Shown: positions 34,952 through 42,553 of the stretch, one piece after another
Numbering within the stretch: the first letter of the stretch is position 1
How the letters are laid out: the number at the start of each line of letters is the position of its first letter
Assembly (NCBI GenBank): GCA_031411235.1
Contig: JANOAR010000078.1
Location: 1-51,180, forward strand
Direction of reading: 5' to 3'
Length of the DNA stretch: 51,180 nucleotides
Source: JANOAR01 sp031411235
Lineage (GTDB): Bacteria > Verrucomicrobiota > Verrucomicrobiia > Verrucomicrobiales > Verrucomicrobiaceae
The notes under the pieces: model-generated
The model's input: the letters and a program-made list of their open reading frames with translations, nothing else
Databases searched by the model: none
Told to the model about the DNA's origin: nothing
Made by a program: the position numbers and the translations under genes

Positions 34952-35509
34952 ATGACGCAAACCTCCGCTAACGATTCTGACCATGCGCGTCAGATGAATG
35001 ACTTCTGCCGCGCCCATTGGCCGCGTCTTTATTCGCTCGCATTGCATCGTGGCTGCGATCCGCAGATGGCGGAGGACGCCGTGCAGGAAATGTTCCTTGG
35101 CCTCCTGCGGCGCGGACAAATCAGCTCGCTTGTGCTGGCTCTGCCAGATGATCAACGCAGGAATTTGTCCCTGCGGCTTTGCTGCCAAATCGCCAACATG
35201 AAGCGCGATGGCCGATGCCAGAAGCGCGGTGGCTTCGCCGTCTGCATTTCGTTGGACGATAGCACTTCCTTCACCATCGAAATCGCGGACGAGCGGACTC
35301 TTCCATCCCGGCTATCGAGCTTGCCAGAGATGGAATCCATCCAGCACGCGCTGAACCTGCTGCGCAATGAGATGAAGCCCGCGACCTGGAACCGCCTTGC
35401 CCCTGTTCTCGTAGATGGCGACACCGAACATCCTCGCAATGGTGCCTACCGCGTGGCTCTGCACCGCGCTCGCCAACGGCTGCGGCACTTGATGGCGAAG
35501 GCAAGGTAG
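34952..35509 (+). CDS. Small sigma-70 family (ECF-like) sigma factor
   Basis: A 185-residue sigma factor of the extracytoplasmic-function type. Region 2 is readable as FCRAHWPRLYSLALHRGCDP then QMAEDAVQEMFLGLLRRG, the core-binding and -10 helices. Region 4 is reduced: a helical stretch (SIQHALNLLRNEMKPATWNR) and the recognition-helix-like YRVALHRARQRLRHLMAKAR. The linker is longer than usual and contains ISLDDSTSFTIEIADERTLP. There is no visible anti-sigma partner. The copper/di-haem fusion gene starts 49 bp downstream on the same strand and may be under its control, though a palindrome sits between them. Confidence 0.8.
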   Translation: MTQTSANDSDHARQMNDFCRAHWPRLYSLALHRGCDPQMAEDAVQEMFLGLLRRGQISSLVLALPDDQRRNLSLRLCCQIANMKRDGRCQKRGGFAVCISLDDSTSFTIEIADERTLPSRLSSLPEMESIQHALNLLRNEMKPATWNRLAPVLVDGDTEHPRNGAYRVALHRARQRLRHLMAKAR

Positions 35510-35516
35510 CCGAAAC

Positions 35517-35544
35517 GTAGAGCGAACTTGGAAGTTCGTTCTAC
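35517..35544. repeat. 28-bp palindromic element between sigma factor and di-haem gene
   Basis: A 13-bp stem, GTAGAGCGAACTT with AAGTTCGTTCTAC and one G-T pair, closes on two bases (GG). It shares the GTAGAG-GA outline with the element at 17047-17075. There is no T-tract. It separates the sigma-factor gene from the MbnP/MauG gene and could act as a REP-like mRNA stabiliser or processing site. Confidence 0.6.
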
Positions 35545-35558
35545 CTTCTCACCACCCC

Positions 35559-37295
35559 ATGCTTCTTCGCCTCCACCATGCGCTCGCCTTGTTATGTGCC
35601 ATAGCAGCGCTCGTCGTGCCTGCATCTGCCGCCACGCTGGAGATCACCATTCGCCCTACCTTCAACGGCGATCCGCTGCGGCTCGACTCGCTGCGTTATC
35701 AAAACGGTGCTGGTGAAACCCTCTCCATCTCGCGCCTCAGCTACCTGCTCAGTGGCTTCGCGTTGGAGCGTGAAGACGGCGTGTGGATCGAGCTACCCGA
35801 GCACCACGCCTGGATGGATGCGGCGAAACAACGCTACACCACGCAGCTCGCCGATGTGCCCGCAGGCCAGTATCGCGCCGTACGTTTTCACCTTGGCCCC
35901 GATGCCAAAACCAACGCTGCCGATCCCGCCAAGCTAGCCGCCGACCACCCGCTGAACATCAATCTCAATGGCCTGTATTGGTCGATGCAGGGCGGATACA
36001 TCTTCCTCGCGTTGGAAGGACACTACCGCGTTGCAGCAACCGATTTGAAAGGCTTTGCGCATCACCTCGCCCGCGATCCGAACCGCACACGCATCAGCCT
36101 CGCGGCACCTCTCGACCTCACCAGCGATGCTGGTGTGCGACTCGACTTCGACCTCTCCACGCTGTTGAATGCACCGCGTCCGTTGAGTTTTGAAAAGGAC
36201 GGCGCTGCCACGCATTCACGCGCTGGCGACCCCATCGCCGCCGCGCTGGTGGCGAACTTACCCGGAGCCTTTCGCGTGCGCCAAGTCCTCTCCGCCGCAC
36301 CCGCCATCACGCGGCCATCAACGATCAAGCCACTCTACCTGCCCGCGACCTTCACGCCCTATCGCTTCACCATGAGCGCCACCTTTCCCATCCCCGATCT
36401 ACCGCGCGATAACCCCTTGCTGGAGGAGCGCGTGGCACTCGGCAAACGCCTCTTCAACGACACGACTCTCTCGCGCGACAACAGCCTCTCATGCGCCACC
36501 TGTCACGATGCGAATGTGGCCTTCACCGACACGCGCCGCTACAGTCTCGGAGTGAACAGCCAAGTCGGCACACGCAATGCCATGCCGCTGATGAACCTCG
36601 CGTGGAAGTCCAGCTTCTTCTGGGATGGCCGCGCTCCCACGCTTCGCGCTCAGTCCTTGATGCCCATTCAGGATCACGCGGAGATGGATGAAAAGCTTGA
36701 TCACGTCATCGCAAAGCTTGCTGCTACCACCGACTATCCTTTGCTCTTCGCTGCCGCCTTTGGCACGCGCGAAGTCACCGCCGAAAAACTTGGCCTCGCC
36801 CTCGAAAACTTCCTGCTCACGCTCACTTCCTTCGAGGCCAAATTCGACCGTGCCTTGCAAGGCAAGGCCACGCTCACCGATGATGAGAAGCGCGGCTTTG
36901 AGTTATTCATGACCGAATACGAGCCGCGCACGGGCCAGCGCGGTGCCGACTGCTTCCACTGCCACGGCGGCCCTTTGTTCAGCGATCATCAGTTCCACAA
37001 CAACGGCCTAAAGCCCGATGCCACGGACACTGGCAGGCAGCGCATCACCAAGCTCGATACAGACCACAACAAGTTCGCCACGCCCAGTCTGCGCAATATC
37101 GCCCGCACCGCGCCCTACATGCACGATGGCCGTTTCGCCACGCTGGAGGCCGTCATCGCTCATTACAGCAGCGGCGTGCAACGCAGCGCCACGCTTGATC
37201 CCAACTTGGCCAAACACCCCACGGGTGGCCTGCAACTGACGCCTGAAGAGCAACGGGCGTTGCTGGCGTTTTTGCGGACGCTCAGTGATGAGTGA
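35559..37295 (+). CDS. MbnP-like copper-binding domain fused to a MauG/MbnH-like di-haem peroxidase
   Basis: A 578-residue exported two-domain protein. After signal peptide MLLRLHHALALLCAIAALVVPASA, residues about 25-245 are an MbnP-like copper-binding domain (LEITIRPTFNGDPLRLDSLR, LNGLYWSMQGGYIFLALEGH). Residues about 270-578 are a di-haem cytochrome c peroxidase/MauG-like domain: first haem motif CATCH at residues 312-316, second CFHCH at 465-469, with LGKRLFNDTTLSRDN, MPLMNLAWKSSFFWDGRAPT and PSLRNIARTAPYMHDGRF. In methanotrophs MbnP and MbnH are separate proteins, and MbnH oxidises a Trp of MbnP to kynurenine at the copper site. Here both halves are one chain, so self-modification is plausible. 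The usual W-x-W of MbnP is W-S-M here. Confidence 0.85.
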   Translation: MLLRLHHALALLCAIAALVVPASAATLEITIRPTFNGDPLRLDSLRYQNGAGETLSISRLSYLLSGFALEREDGVWIELPEHHAWMDAAKQRYTTQLADVPAGQYRAVRFHLGPDAKTNAADPAKLAADHPLNINLNGLYWSMQGGYIFLALEGHYRVAATDLKGFAHHLARDPNRTRISLAAPLDLTSDAGVRLDFDLSTLLNAPRPLSFEKDGAATHSRAGDPIAAALVANLPGAFRVRQVLSAAPAITRPSTIKPLYLPATFTPYRFTMSATFPIPDLPRDNPLLEERVALGKRLFNDTTLSRDNSLSCATCHDANVAFTDTRRYSLGVNSQVGTRNAMPLMNLAWKSSFFWDGRAPTLRAQSLMPIQDHAEMDEKLDHVIAKLAATTDYPLLFAAAFGTREVTAEKLGLALENFLLTLTSFEAKFDRALQGKATLTDDEKRGFELFMTEYEPRTGQRGADCFHCHGGPLFSDHQFHNNGLKPDATDTGRQRITKLDTDHNKFATPSLRNIARTAPYMHDGRFATLEAVIAHYSSGVQRSATLDPNLAKHPTGGLQLTPEEQRALLAFLRTLSDE

Positions 37296-37301
37296 ATAAG
37301 G

Positions 37302-37721
37302 CTACGGATGCACAATCTCTGGATCGCCGGAGCGATGGAAGGCGCGGAAGTGCGAGACATTCAGCGTGTAAAGCTTCGACGCTTTGGCTTTGCGTGCAGC
37401 GACGAGGTGCAGGTAGTCGAAGACGGCCCCGCCGCGCACACCACGCGCTTCCGCCTCGCGCATGGCACGCAGCATTTCGTTGGGCGTTAGAGAGAGGATG
37501 GTGAGGCGTGGGACAAAGTGATCTTCGAGCAATTCGGCAGCCGTCGCCGCGCTAAGTCGAAAGGCTTTTTTGCCACCCGTGAGCGTGCTGAAGGTTTCGG
37601 CAATGCCATGGCCATACATGCTTGATTCACCCTTGGCGACTAGAGCACGGCAGGGCTGGTGGTGAGCTTCGCCCTCAATCATGGCTGCTACCAATACCGA
37701 GGTGTCGATTAGCGCACTCAT
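37302..37721 (-). CDS. vapC: VapC-like PIN-domain ribonuclease toxin
   Basis: A 139-residue PIN-domain toxin expected to cleave RNA. Conserved acidic residues are seen at the start (SALIDTSVLVAAMIEGEAHH, Asp6), in YGHGIAETFSTLTGG, and in GGAVFDYLHLVAARKAKASK. The final motif reads TLNVSHF, with Asn where many VapC proteins have Asp, a common variant. It is encoded directly after its antitoxin, overlapping by four bases (37718-37721). The frame is intact, unlike the PIN gene at 17435. Confidence 0.88.
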   Translation of the reverse strand: MSALIDTSVLVAAMIEGEAHHQPCRALVAKGESSMYGHGIAETFSTLTGGKKAFRLSAATAAELLEDHFVPRLTILSLTPNEMLRAMREAEARGVRGGAVFDYLHLVAARKAKASKLYTLNVSHFRAFHRSGDPEIVHP

Positions 37722-37996
37722 TTCCGGTGGGTGCCTGCAAGACGATCAAGATGCTCCTCGCGCACTTCCCTCACCGCCTTGGCGGCATCGAAGCCTTCCC
37801 AACCTACGACGACAGGAAGGCCGTCTTTACGCCGTTCGATCTTCACCTCCGCCACCTCTTGGGTGAGTTCCATTGTGTCGCCCTGCACCTCCAGCCGTAG
37901 CATGGATCCGGCCCGCAGGTGCAGGCGATCACGGATGGCTTTGGGCAGGACGATGCGGCCCGAGGGATCGAGAACTAGGGTTGTGCTCATGGTCAT
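37718..37996 (-). CDS. vapB: AbrB/MazE-type antitoxin (VapB)
   Basis: A 92-residue SpoVT/AbrB-fold antitoxin. The swapped-hairpin DNA-binding region is MSTTLVLDPSGRIVLPKAIR with DRLHLRAGSMLRLEVQGD, and the C-terminal tail would wrap the PIN toxin. Three possible starts lie within nine bases: GTG 37999, ATG 37996 and ATG 37990; the ATG at 37996 is taken, 37990 is equally good. The pair is divergent from the glycosidase-like gene at 38134. Confidence 0.85.
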   Translation of the reverse strand: MTMSTTLVLDPSGRIVLPKAIRDRLHLRAGSMLRLEVQGDTMELTQEVAEVKIERRKDGLPVVVGWEGFDAAKAVREVREEHLDRLAGTHRK

Positions 37997-38133
37997 CACA
38001 CTGCCATCTCCAATGCCATGAGCAATGGCAAAAGTGCTGCCATTATTATTGCCACTTAGGTCGGATTGGTCTAATGATGAAACCAGTAGTCAGCGCTTGT
38101 TTCGGGGCTCTTGCCCTGCGCACACTGACAAAT

Positions 38134-39675
38134 ATGACCACATCCCCTATTGCGCGTTGTCTCAGTCTCTTGGCCCTGCTCGCCATCTCATGTTTGCACG
38201 CCGAAGAACGCGTCCTCTTTGCCTTCGACGACCACAGCATTCCCTGGCAGCACAACCTCAAACTCACGCTGGTGCCCGTCACCAAATATCCCGACAACCC
38301 CGTGCTGCGGCGTGGCCCCGCAGGTGCGCCCGATCATGGTCACGCCGTGTTGTATGGCACCGTCATCAAGGACGGCAGCAAGTTTCGCATGTGGTATCTC
38401 GGGATGCATGAGACGAAAAACAAAAGCGGCCAAGCACCCGGCTGGTGGCGGCCCATGTGTTACGCCGAGAGCGCGGATGGCGTACATTGGGTCAAGCCGG
38501 AGCTGGGCTTGGTGGAGTTCAATGGCAGCACAAAAAACAACATCTGCCTCATCGAAGGAGAGCCCTACTCGATGACGCGGGTGAATGACTTTCTCTCCAT
38601 CCTGCATGAGCCGAACGACCCCGATCCAGCGCGACGCTACAAGGCCGCTTACATCGCCCACATGCCCTACGACGACATCAAAGGCGGCATGAGCCAAGTC
38701 GGAATCAAAGAGCGGCGCGTGGGCGCGACGATCTGTGCGACGAGCGCCGATGGACTGCGCTGGAAGGTCGTCGGAGATCGCCCCGCCAACGCAGGTGGCG
38801 AGCGCTTCGAGGTGAGCAGCCTCTATCGTTTCGGCGACTTCTACTACTCGACCGGACAGCTCATCTCGCCTTGGTCATGGCGTGCCGATGGCAGTGATGC
38901 AGGCCGCGTCATGCTCGCCTATCGCTCGCCCGACTTTCGGACTTGGTCGCAAGCGAAAGCACTCGCCTATGCCCGCCCTGGGCAGCTTGCGAACCCGCCT
39001 GTGAAGGGCCAACAGATGCACATGGGCGCAGCCATGTGGAACCGTGGCAACGTGCTCGTCGGCCTGCATGGCATGTGGCAGGATGCCGAGACAGCGCCAC
39101 CCAAGGGCGAGTCGTGGAACCTCGGCGTGCGAGTCGATCTGGGCCTCGTGGTCAGCAATGACGGCATTCATTTCCGCGAGCCAGTGCCCAGCTTCAAAGT
39201 CATTCCGCGCGGCGAGGAGGGAGCCTGGGATGACATTGCAATCCTGCAAGGCCATGCCTTTGTGAATGAGGGCGACAAGACCATGATCTGGTACTCCCAC
39301 TGGGATACGGGTGGCAAAATGAAGAGCATGGAGATCGGTCTCGCGACGCTGCGGCGCGATGGCTTTGGTTATCTCTCATGCAAAGAGGATGACAATGACG
39401 CGCACTTCATCACCAGCACCTTCGTGATGAATAAGAGCACCCAACTTAGCCTCAATGCAGACGGCATCACCGCCGATGCCCCGTTGAAAGTGGAGTTGCT
39501 GGATCACCTGGATCAGCCCGTGAAGAACGTCGTAGCGACCATCACCACCAATGGCACACGACAGCCTATTGTGTGGGAAAATGGCCAAGCGATGAAGGCG
39601 GAAACTTATGCCGTGAAGGTTAGTTATCCCGTCAAAAGCAATGCCCGTGTGTATGCGATTTACCTTGATGACTGA
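38134..39675 (+). CDS. Exported five-bladed-propeller glycosidase-like protein
   Basis: A 513-residue exported protein resembling the GH32/GH43/GH62-type five-bladed beta-propeller. The start at 38134 gives signal peptide MTTSPIARCLSLLALLAISCLHA; a longer frame begins inside the divergent vapB gene and is rejected, though ATG 38074 is conceivable. Propeller phrases: YGTVIKDGSKFRMWYLGMHE, CYAESADGVHWVKPELGLVE, LTMIWYSHWDTG-type turns and VVSNDGIHFREPVPSFKVIP. The C-terminal 100 residues form a small sandwich (LSLNADGITADAPLKVELLD). It probably acts on a polysaccharide; exact specificity is not readable. Confidence 0.8.
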   Translation: MTTSPIARCLSLLALLAISCLHAEERVLFAFDDHSIPWQHNLKLTLVPVTKYPDNPVLRRGPAGAPDHGHAVLYGTVIKDGSKFRMWYLGMHETKNKSGQAPGWWRPMCYAESADGVHWVKPELGLVEFNGSTKNNICLIEGEPYSMTRVNDFLSILHEPNDPDPARRYKAAYIAHMPYDDIKGGMSQVGIKERRVGATICATSADGLRWKVVGDRPANAGGERFEVSSLYRFGDFYYSTGQLISPWSWRADGSDAGRVMLAYRSPDFRTWSQAKALAYARPGQLANPPVKGQQMHMGAAMWNRGNVLVGLHGMWQDAETAPPKGESWNLGVRVDLGLVVSNDGIHFREPVPSFKVIPRGEEGAWDDIAILQGHAFVNEGDKTMIWYSHWDTGGKMKSMEIGLATLRRDGFGYLSCKEDDNDAHFITSTFVMNKSTQLSLNADGITADAPLKVELLDHLDQPVKNVVATITTNGTRQPIVWENGQAMKAETYAVKVSYPVKSNARVYAIYLDD

Positions 39676-39748
39676 GCCCACAGTCCGGTGAAGCATCTTA
39701 CCTCCTGCGACGTTTGTTATGCGCCACCACACCCACCGACGCTCCACC

Positions 39749-40645
39749 ATGAAACCACTTGCCCTTTTCCTCACCAGCCTCGCGCTGTTCCTGCATACCG
39801 CGCCCTACCTGCTGGCCGATGTCAAACCTTTGCCAGCAGCGCCGCCCAAGGGCCTGCGCGTCCTCACCGCTGGCCACAGCTTCCACGTCTGGATGCCAGG
39901 GCTCTTGAACGAACTCGTGGCCAAGGCTGGGATCACGGGCCATCAGCAGGTCGCGTTATCCTCCATCGGCGGCTCCCGCACGATCCAGCATTGGGACGCA
40001 GAGGGCGACAAACAAAAGATCAAGCCCGCCCTCATCGAGTCAAAGGCCGATGTGCTGACGCTCTCGCCGATCTTCCTGCCGGACGAAGGCATCGAGAACT
40101 TTGTGAAGCTCGGCCTCGAACATAATCCAAACCTGCGCATCACCGTGCAGGAGTTCTGGCTGCCTTTCGATGATCCAACGCTATGGGCTACGCGGGCCAA
40201 AGGTGTGCCAGTCGAACGCGACACCAAGACCATGGCGCAACTGAATGAAGTCCACGCCATCTACTTCCAGGCGATGGATGAGCATGTGCGCGGGCTGAAT
40301 ACGAAATACGGCAAGACCGCTGTCTTCGTCGTGCCAGCGGGACAGGCGGTGCTCGCGTTGCGAGAGAAAATCATCAAAGGCGAAGTGCCCGGCATTGCGA
40401 AGCAGAGCGACCTTTTCACCGATCCCATCGGCCACCCGCGCGATCATATCAAAGCGCTCGCCGCCTACTGCCACTATGCCGTCATCTATGGCCGCAGCCC
40501 CATCGGCCTGCCTGTTCCTAATGCGCTGAGCAAGTTGCCCGAGGCCGAGAAGCTCAACCGCTTGTTGCAGGAACTTGCCTGGGACGCCGTGACCCACCAC
40601 TCGCTCAGTGGGGTGAAGGCAGCGATGGAGCCGGTCAGTAAATAA
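39749..40645 (+). CDS. Exported SGNH/GDSL-like hydrolase
   Basis: A 298-residue exported protein with SGNH-hydrolase features: LRVLTAGHSFHVWMPGLLNE with the block I serine in GHS, LSSIGGSRTIQHWDAEG as the Gly block, VLTLSPIFLPDEG as block III-like, and LFTDPIGHPRDHIKALAAYC supplying the Asp/His pair. The ATG at 39749 gives signal peptide MKPLALFLTSLALFLHTAPYLLA; an in-frame ATG at 39719 adds a charged leader. Members often de-acylate sugars. It follows the propeller glycosidase-like gene on the same strand by 73 bp and may act with it. Confidence 0.8.
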   Translation: MKPLALFLTSLALFLHTAPYLLADVKPLPAAPPKGLRVLTAGHSFHVWMPGLLNELVAKAGITGHQQVALSSIGGSRTIQHWDAEGDKQKIKPALIESKADVLTLSPIFLPDEGIENFVKLGLEHNPNLRITVQEFWLPFDDPTLWATRAKGVPVERDTKTMAQLNEVHAIYFQAMDEHVRGLNTKYGKTAVFVVPAGQAVLALREKIIKGEVPGIAKQSDLFTDPIGHPRDHIKALAAYCHYAVIYGRSPIGLPVPNALSKLPEAEKLNRLLQELAWDAVTHHSLSGVKAAMEPVSK

Positions 40646-40685
40646 GGCACGCTGCGCCTGGGCGAGTGGCGAGGCATGAGGCTCG

Positions 40686-41147
40686 ATGAAAAACAAACAC
40701 GCCAAGCGACTCGATGAGCAGGATCACAAGTTATTGGCGCTTTGGGCTGCCGACTGCGCCACGCATGTGCTTCCCTGCTTCGAGGATAGCAACTCGGGAG
40801 ACGCCCGCCCTCGCGAGGCGCTCGAAGCATTGCGCCGTTGGGCTCGCGGCGAATTAACGATAAGCAAGGTGCGCGCCGCTGCCTTTGCTGCCCACGCCGC
40901 CGCCCGCGATACCGAGCATGCTGCGGCACGCCTTGCCGCCCGCGCCGCAGGGCATGCCGCTGCAACGGCTCACGTCGCCGAGCACGCCCGTCATTCTGCC
41001 GCGTACGCTGTGAAAGCGGCTGTCGTCGCAGGAATAGCTGCTGCCATAGAGCAGGATTGGCAGTTTCGCCGCCTTCCCGAGCACCTTCGTTCAGTCGAAG
41101 GTTTTAGCGATGATCCAGCGCAGGCCTCGGCTGCGGAGGTGTCGTGA
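40686..41147 (+). CDS. Orphan Imm5-like immunity protein
   Basis: A 153-residue Ala/His-rich protein with the pattern of putative immunity proteins of the Imm5-like class: LLALWAADCATHVLPCFEDS then RAAAFAAHAAARDTEHAAAR and AAGHAAATAHVAEHARHSAA, ending YAVKAAVVAGIAAAIEQDW. Such proteins neutralise polymorphic toxins or other effectors. No toxin is next to it, so it may protect against toxins delivered by neighbours or have another role. It ends 8 bp before the convergent gene at 41156. Confidence 0.75.
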   Translation: MKNKHAKRLDEQDHKLLALWAADCATHVLPCFEDSNSGDARPREALEALRRWARGELTISKVRAAAFAAHAAARDTEHAAARLAARAAGHAAATAHVAEHARHSAAYAVKAAVVAGIAAAIEQDWQFRRLPEHLRSVEGFSDDPAQASAAEVS

Positions 41148-41155
41148 GCCGTGCC

Positions 41156-41887
41156 TCACTTCTCCGCTTCGCCCTGGGCGCGGATCATGCCCTTTTTATA
41201 AATCTCTTTGTTGCCCGCGTGGAACTCCGCCTTCAGCCGCACCGTCAGCTCACTGACATCGACGATCGTCCAGCGAAGGAAGGTCCAGTCGCCTGTTTTG
41301 CCATCGTGGGCGATACCTAGCAGCAGGTGGTGGGCATCGTCGAGCACCTTGCCCGTGGCCCCGGCGGGCTCGTAGTAGAAGGTGCGCAACGAGCTAGCCT
41401 CGCTGTGTTGCTCATATACTTTTGGGTCAAGGTAGGCGACACGGCCCGAGGCGGTGTGGACGAGGCGCAAATCGGGGTAACCTGAGCGCTGAAGTTTGCC
41501 CTCTGCCGTGCGCGGGAAGTCACAGGTGAAGCCCGGCGTGGCCGCGAGCAGCGCTTGCAGTTGATCCTCGAACCACTTGCTTGTTTCATTGATGCGGCCC
41601 TTCTTTTTCAGCGGGCTACTGGCGGCGTTGGCCTGTGCCAGGGCAGTGCGCAAAGCATTGGCCACGGCGGCGGAGATGCGCTGTGCCACAGCATCGTTCG
41701 TGGTGTCGAAGGGAAGGATGCGCTTGCCCGTCGTCGCTCGCAGCACTTCTGAGAATGGGATGCTGCCGATGGCCTCCTCGCCCGCAGCGATGCTCTGGAT
41801 GAGGCGCTGCTGAGCGCTGGGGTCCTCGGCATGAGCAAGGCTGGTGGCGAGAACAAAGAAGATGGCGAGCAGCAGACGCGTGTGCAT
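41156..41887 (-). CDS. Exported protein with PD-(D/E)XK-like signature
   Basis: A 243-residue protein with signal peptide MHTRLLLAIFFVLATSLAHA. The middle has GYPDLRLVHTASGRVAYLDPK followed by VYEQHSEASSLRTFYY, where the spaced Asp and the D-P-K triad resemble the PD-(D/E)XK nuclease core. A second Asp pair appears in GKVLDDAHHLLLGIAHDGK. An exported nuclease would be unusual, so the resemblance may be to a degenerate member with a different job. I recognise no named family. Confidence 0.6.
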   Translation of the reverse strand: MHTRLLLAIFFVLATSLAHAEDPSAQQRLIQSIAAGEEAIGSIPFSEVLRATTGKRILPFDTTNDAVAQRISAAVANALRTALAQANAASSPLKKKGRINETSKWFEDQLQALLAATPGFTCDFPRTAEGKLQRSGYPDLRLVHTASGRVAYLDPKVYEQHSEASSLRTFYYEPAGATGKVLDDAHHLLLGIAHDGKTGDWTFLRWTIVDVSELTVRLKAEFHAGNKEIYKKGMIRAQGEAEK

Positions 41888-41959
41888 GATCCAAGTGTAG
41901 CACAGACGCGCTCACAAATAGGAGAACGTTAATTCCAAGTTCTACCCTCATGCCTTCCC

Positions 41960-42553
41960 ATGCCTCTCACCCTCCACGAACTTCACGGCTCTGACATCGC
42001 CCCCTATCTCGATGGGCTCGGTGCCTTGCGCATCGCTGTCTTCCGCGAGTATCCCTACCTCTACGACGGCACGCTGGAGTATGAGCGCGACTACTTGCAG
42101 AGCTACGTGCGCTGCCCGCGCAGCATCGTCGCCATCGTCCTGGATGAAGGCCGTGTGGTCGGTGCGACCACCTGTATGCCGATGCTCGACGAGGGGCCAG
42201 AGTTCCAGGCAGCCTTCGTCGCCGCAGGCTATGACCTCGCTAGCATCTGCTACTTTGGCGAGTCCATCCTGCTGCCTGAGTATCGCGGGCGTGGTCTGGG
42301 CAAAGAGTTTTTCCACCGCCGCGAAGCCCATGCGCTGAGCCTGGGCGGAATAAAAATCACCACCTTCTGCGCCGTGGATCGCCCCACAGAGCATCCGCGT
42401 CGCCCCGTGGGTTATGTGCCACTCGATGGCCTGTGGGAGAAACAGGGCTACACCCGCCATCCTGAGTTGCGCTGCTCCTTCACCTGGAAGGAGCTTGATG
42501 AAGCCATCGAGTCGCCCAAGTCACTCACCTTTTGGCTCAGGCACTGGTCATGA
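41960..42553 (+). CDS. GNAT N-acetyltransferase
   Basis: A 197-residue GNAT-fold acyltransferase using acyl-CoA. The start of motif A is seen in ICYFGESILLPEYRGRGLGK (R-G-R-G-L-G pyrophosphate loop), followed by EFFHRREAHALSLGGIKITT. The N-terminus ALRIAVFREYPYLYDGTLEY is typical of the subgroup. Its stop codon overlaps the start of the nitrilase-family gene (ATGA at 42550-42553). In other bacteria the two domains are found fused, which supports a joint pathway acting on the same metabolite. Confidence 0.88.
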   Translation: MPLTLHELHGSDIAPYLDGLGALRIAVFREYPYLYDGTLEYERDYLQSYVRCPRSIVAIVLDEGRVVGATTCMPMLDEGPEFQAAFVAAGYDLASICYFGESILLPEYRGRGLGKEFFHRREAHALSLGGIKITTFCAVDRPTEHPRRPVGYVPLDGLWEKQGYTRHPELRCSFTWKELDEAIESPKSLTFWLRHWS

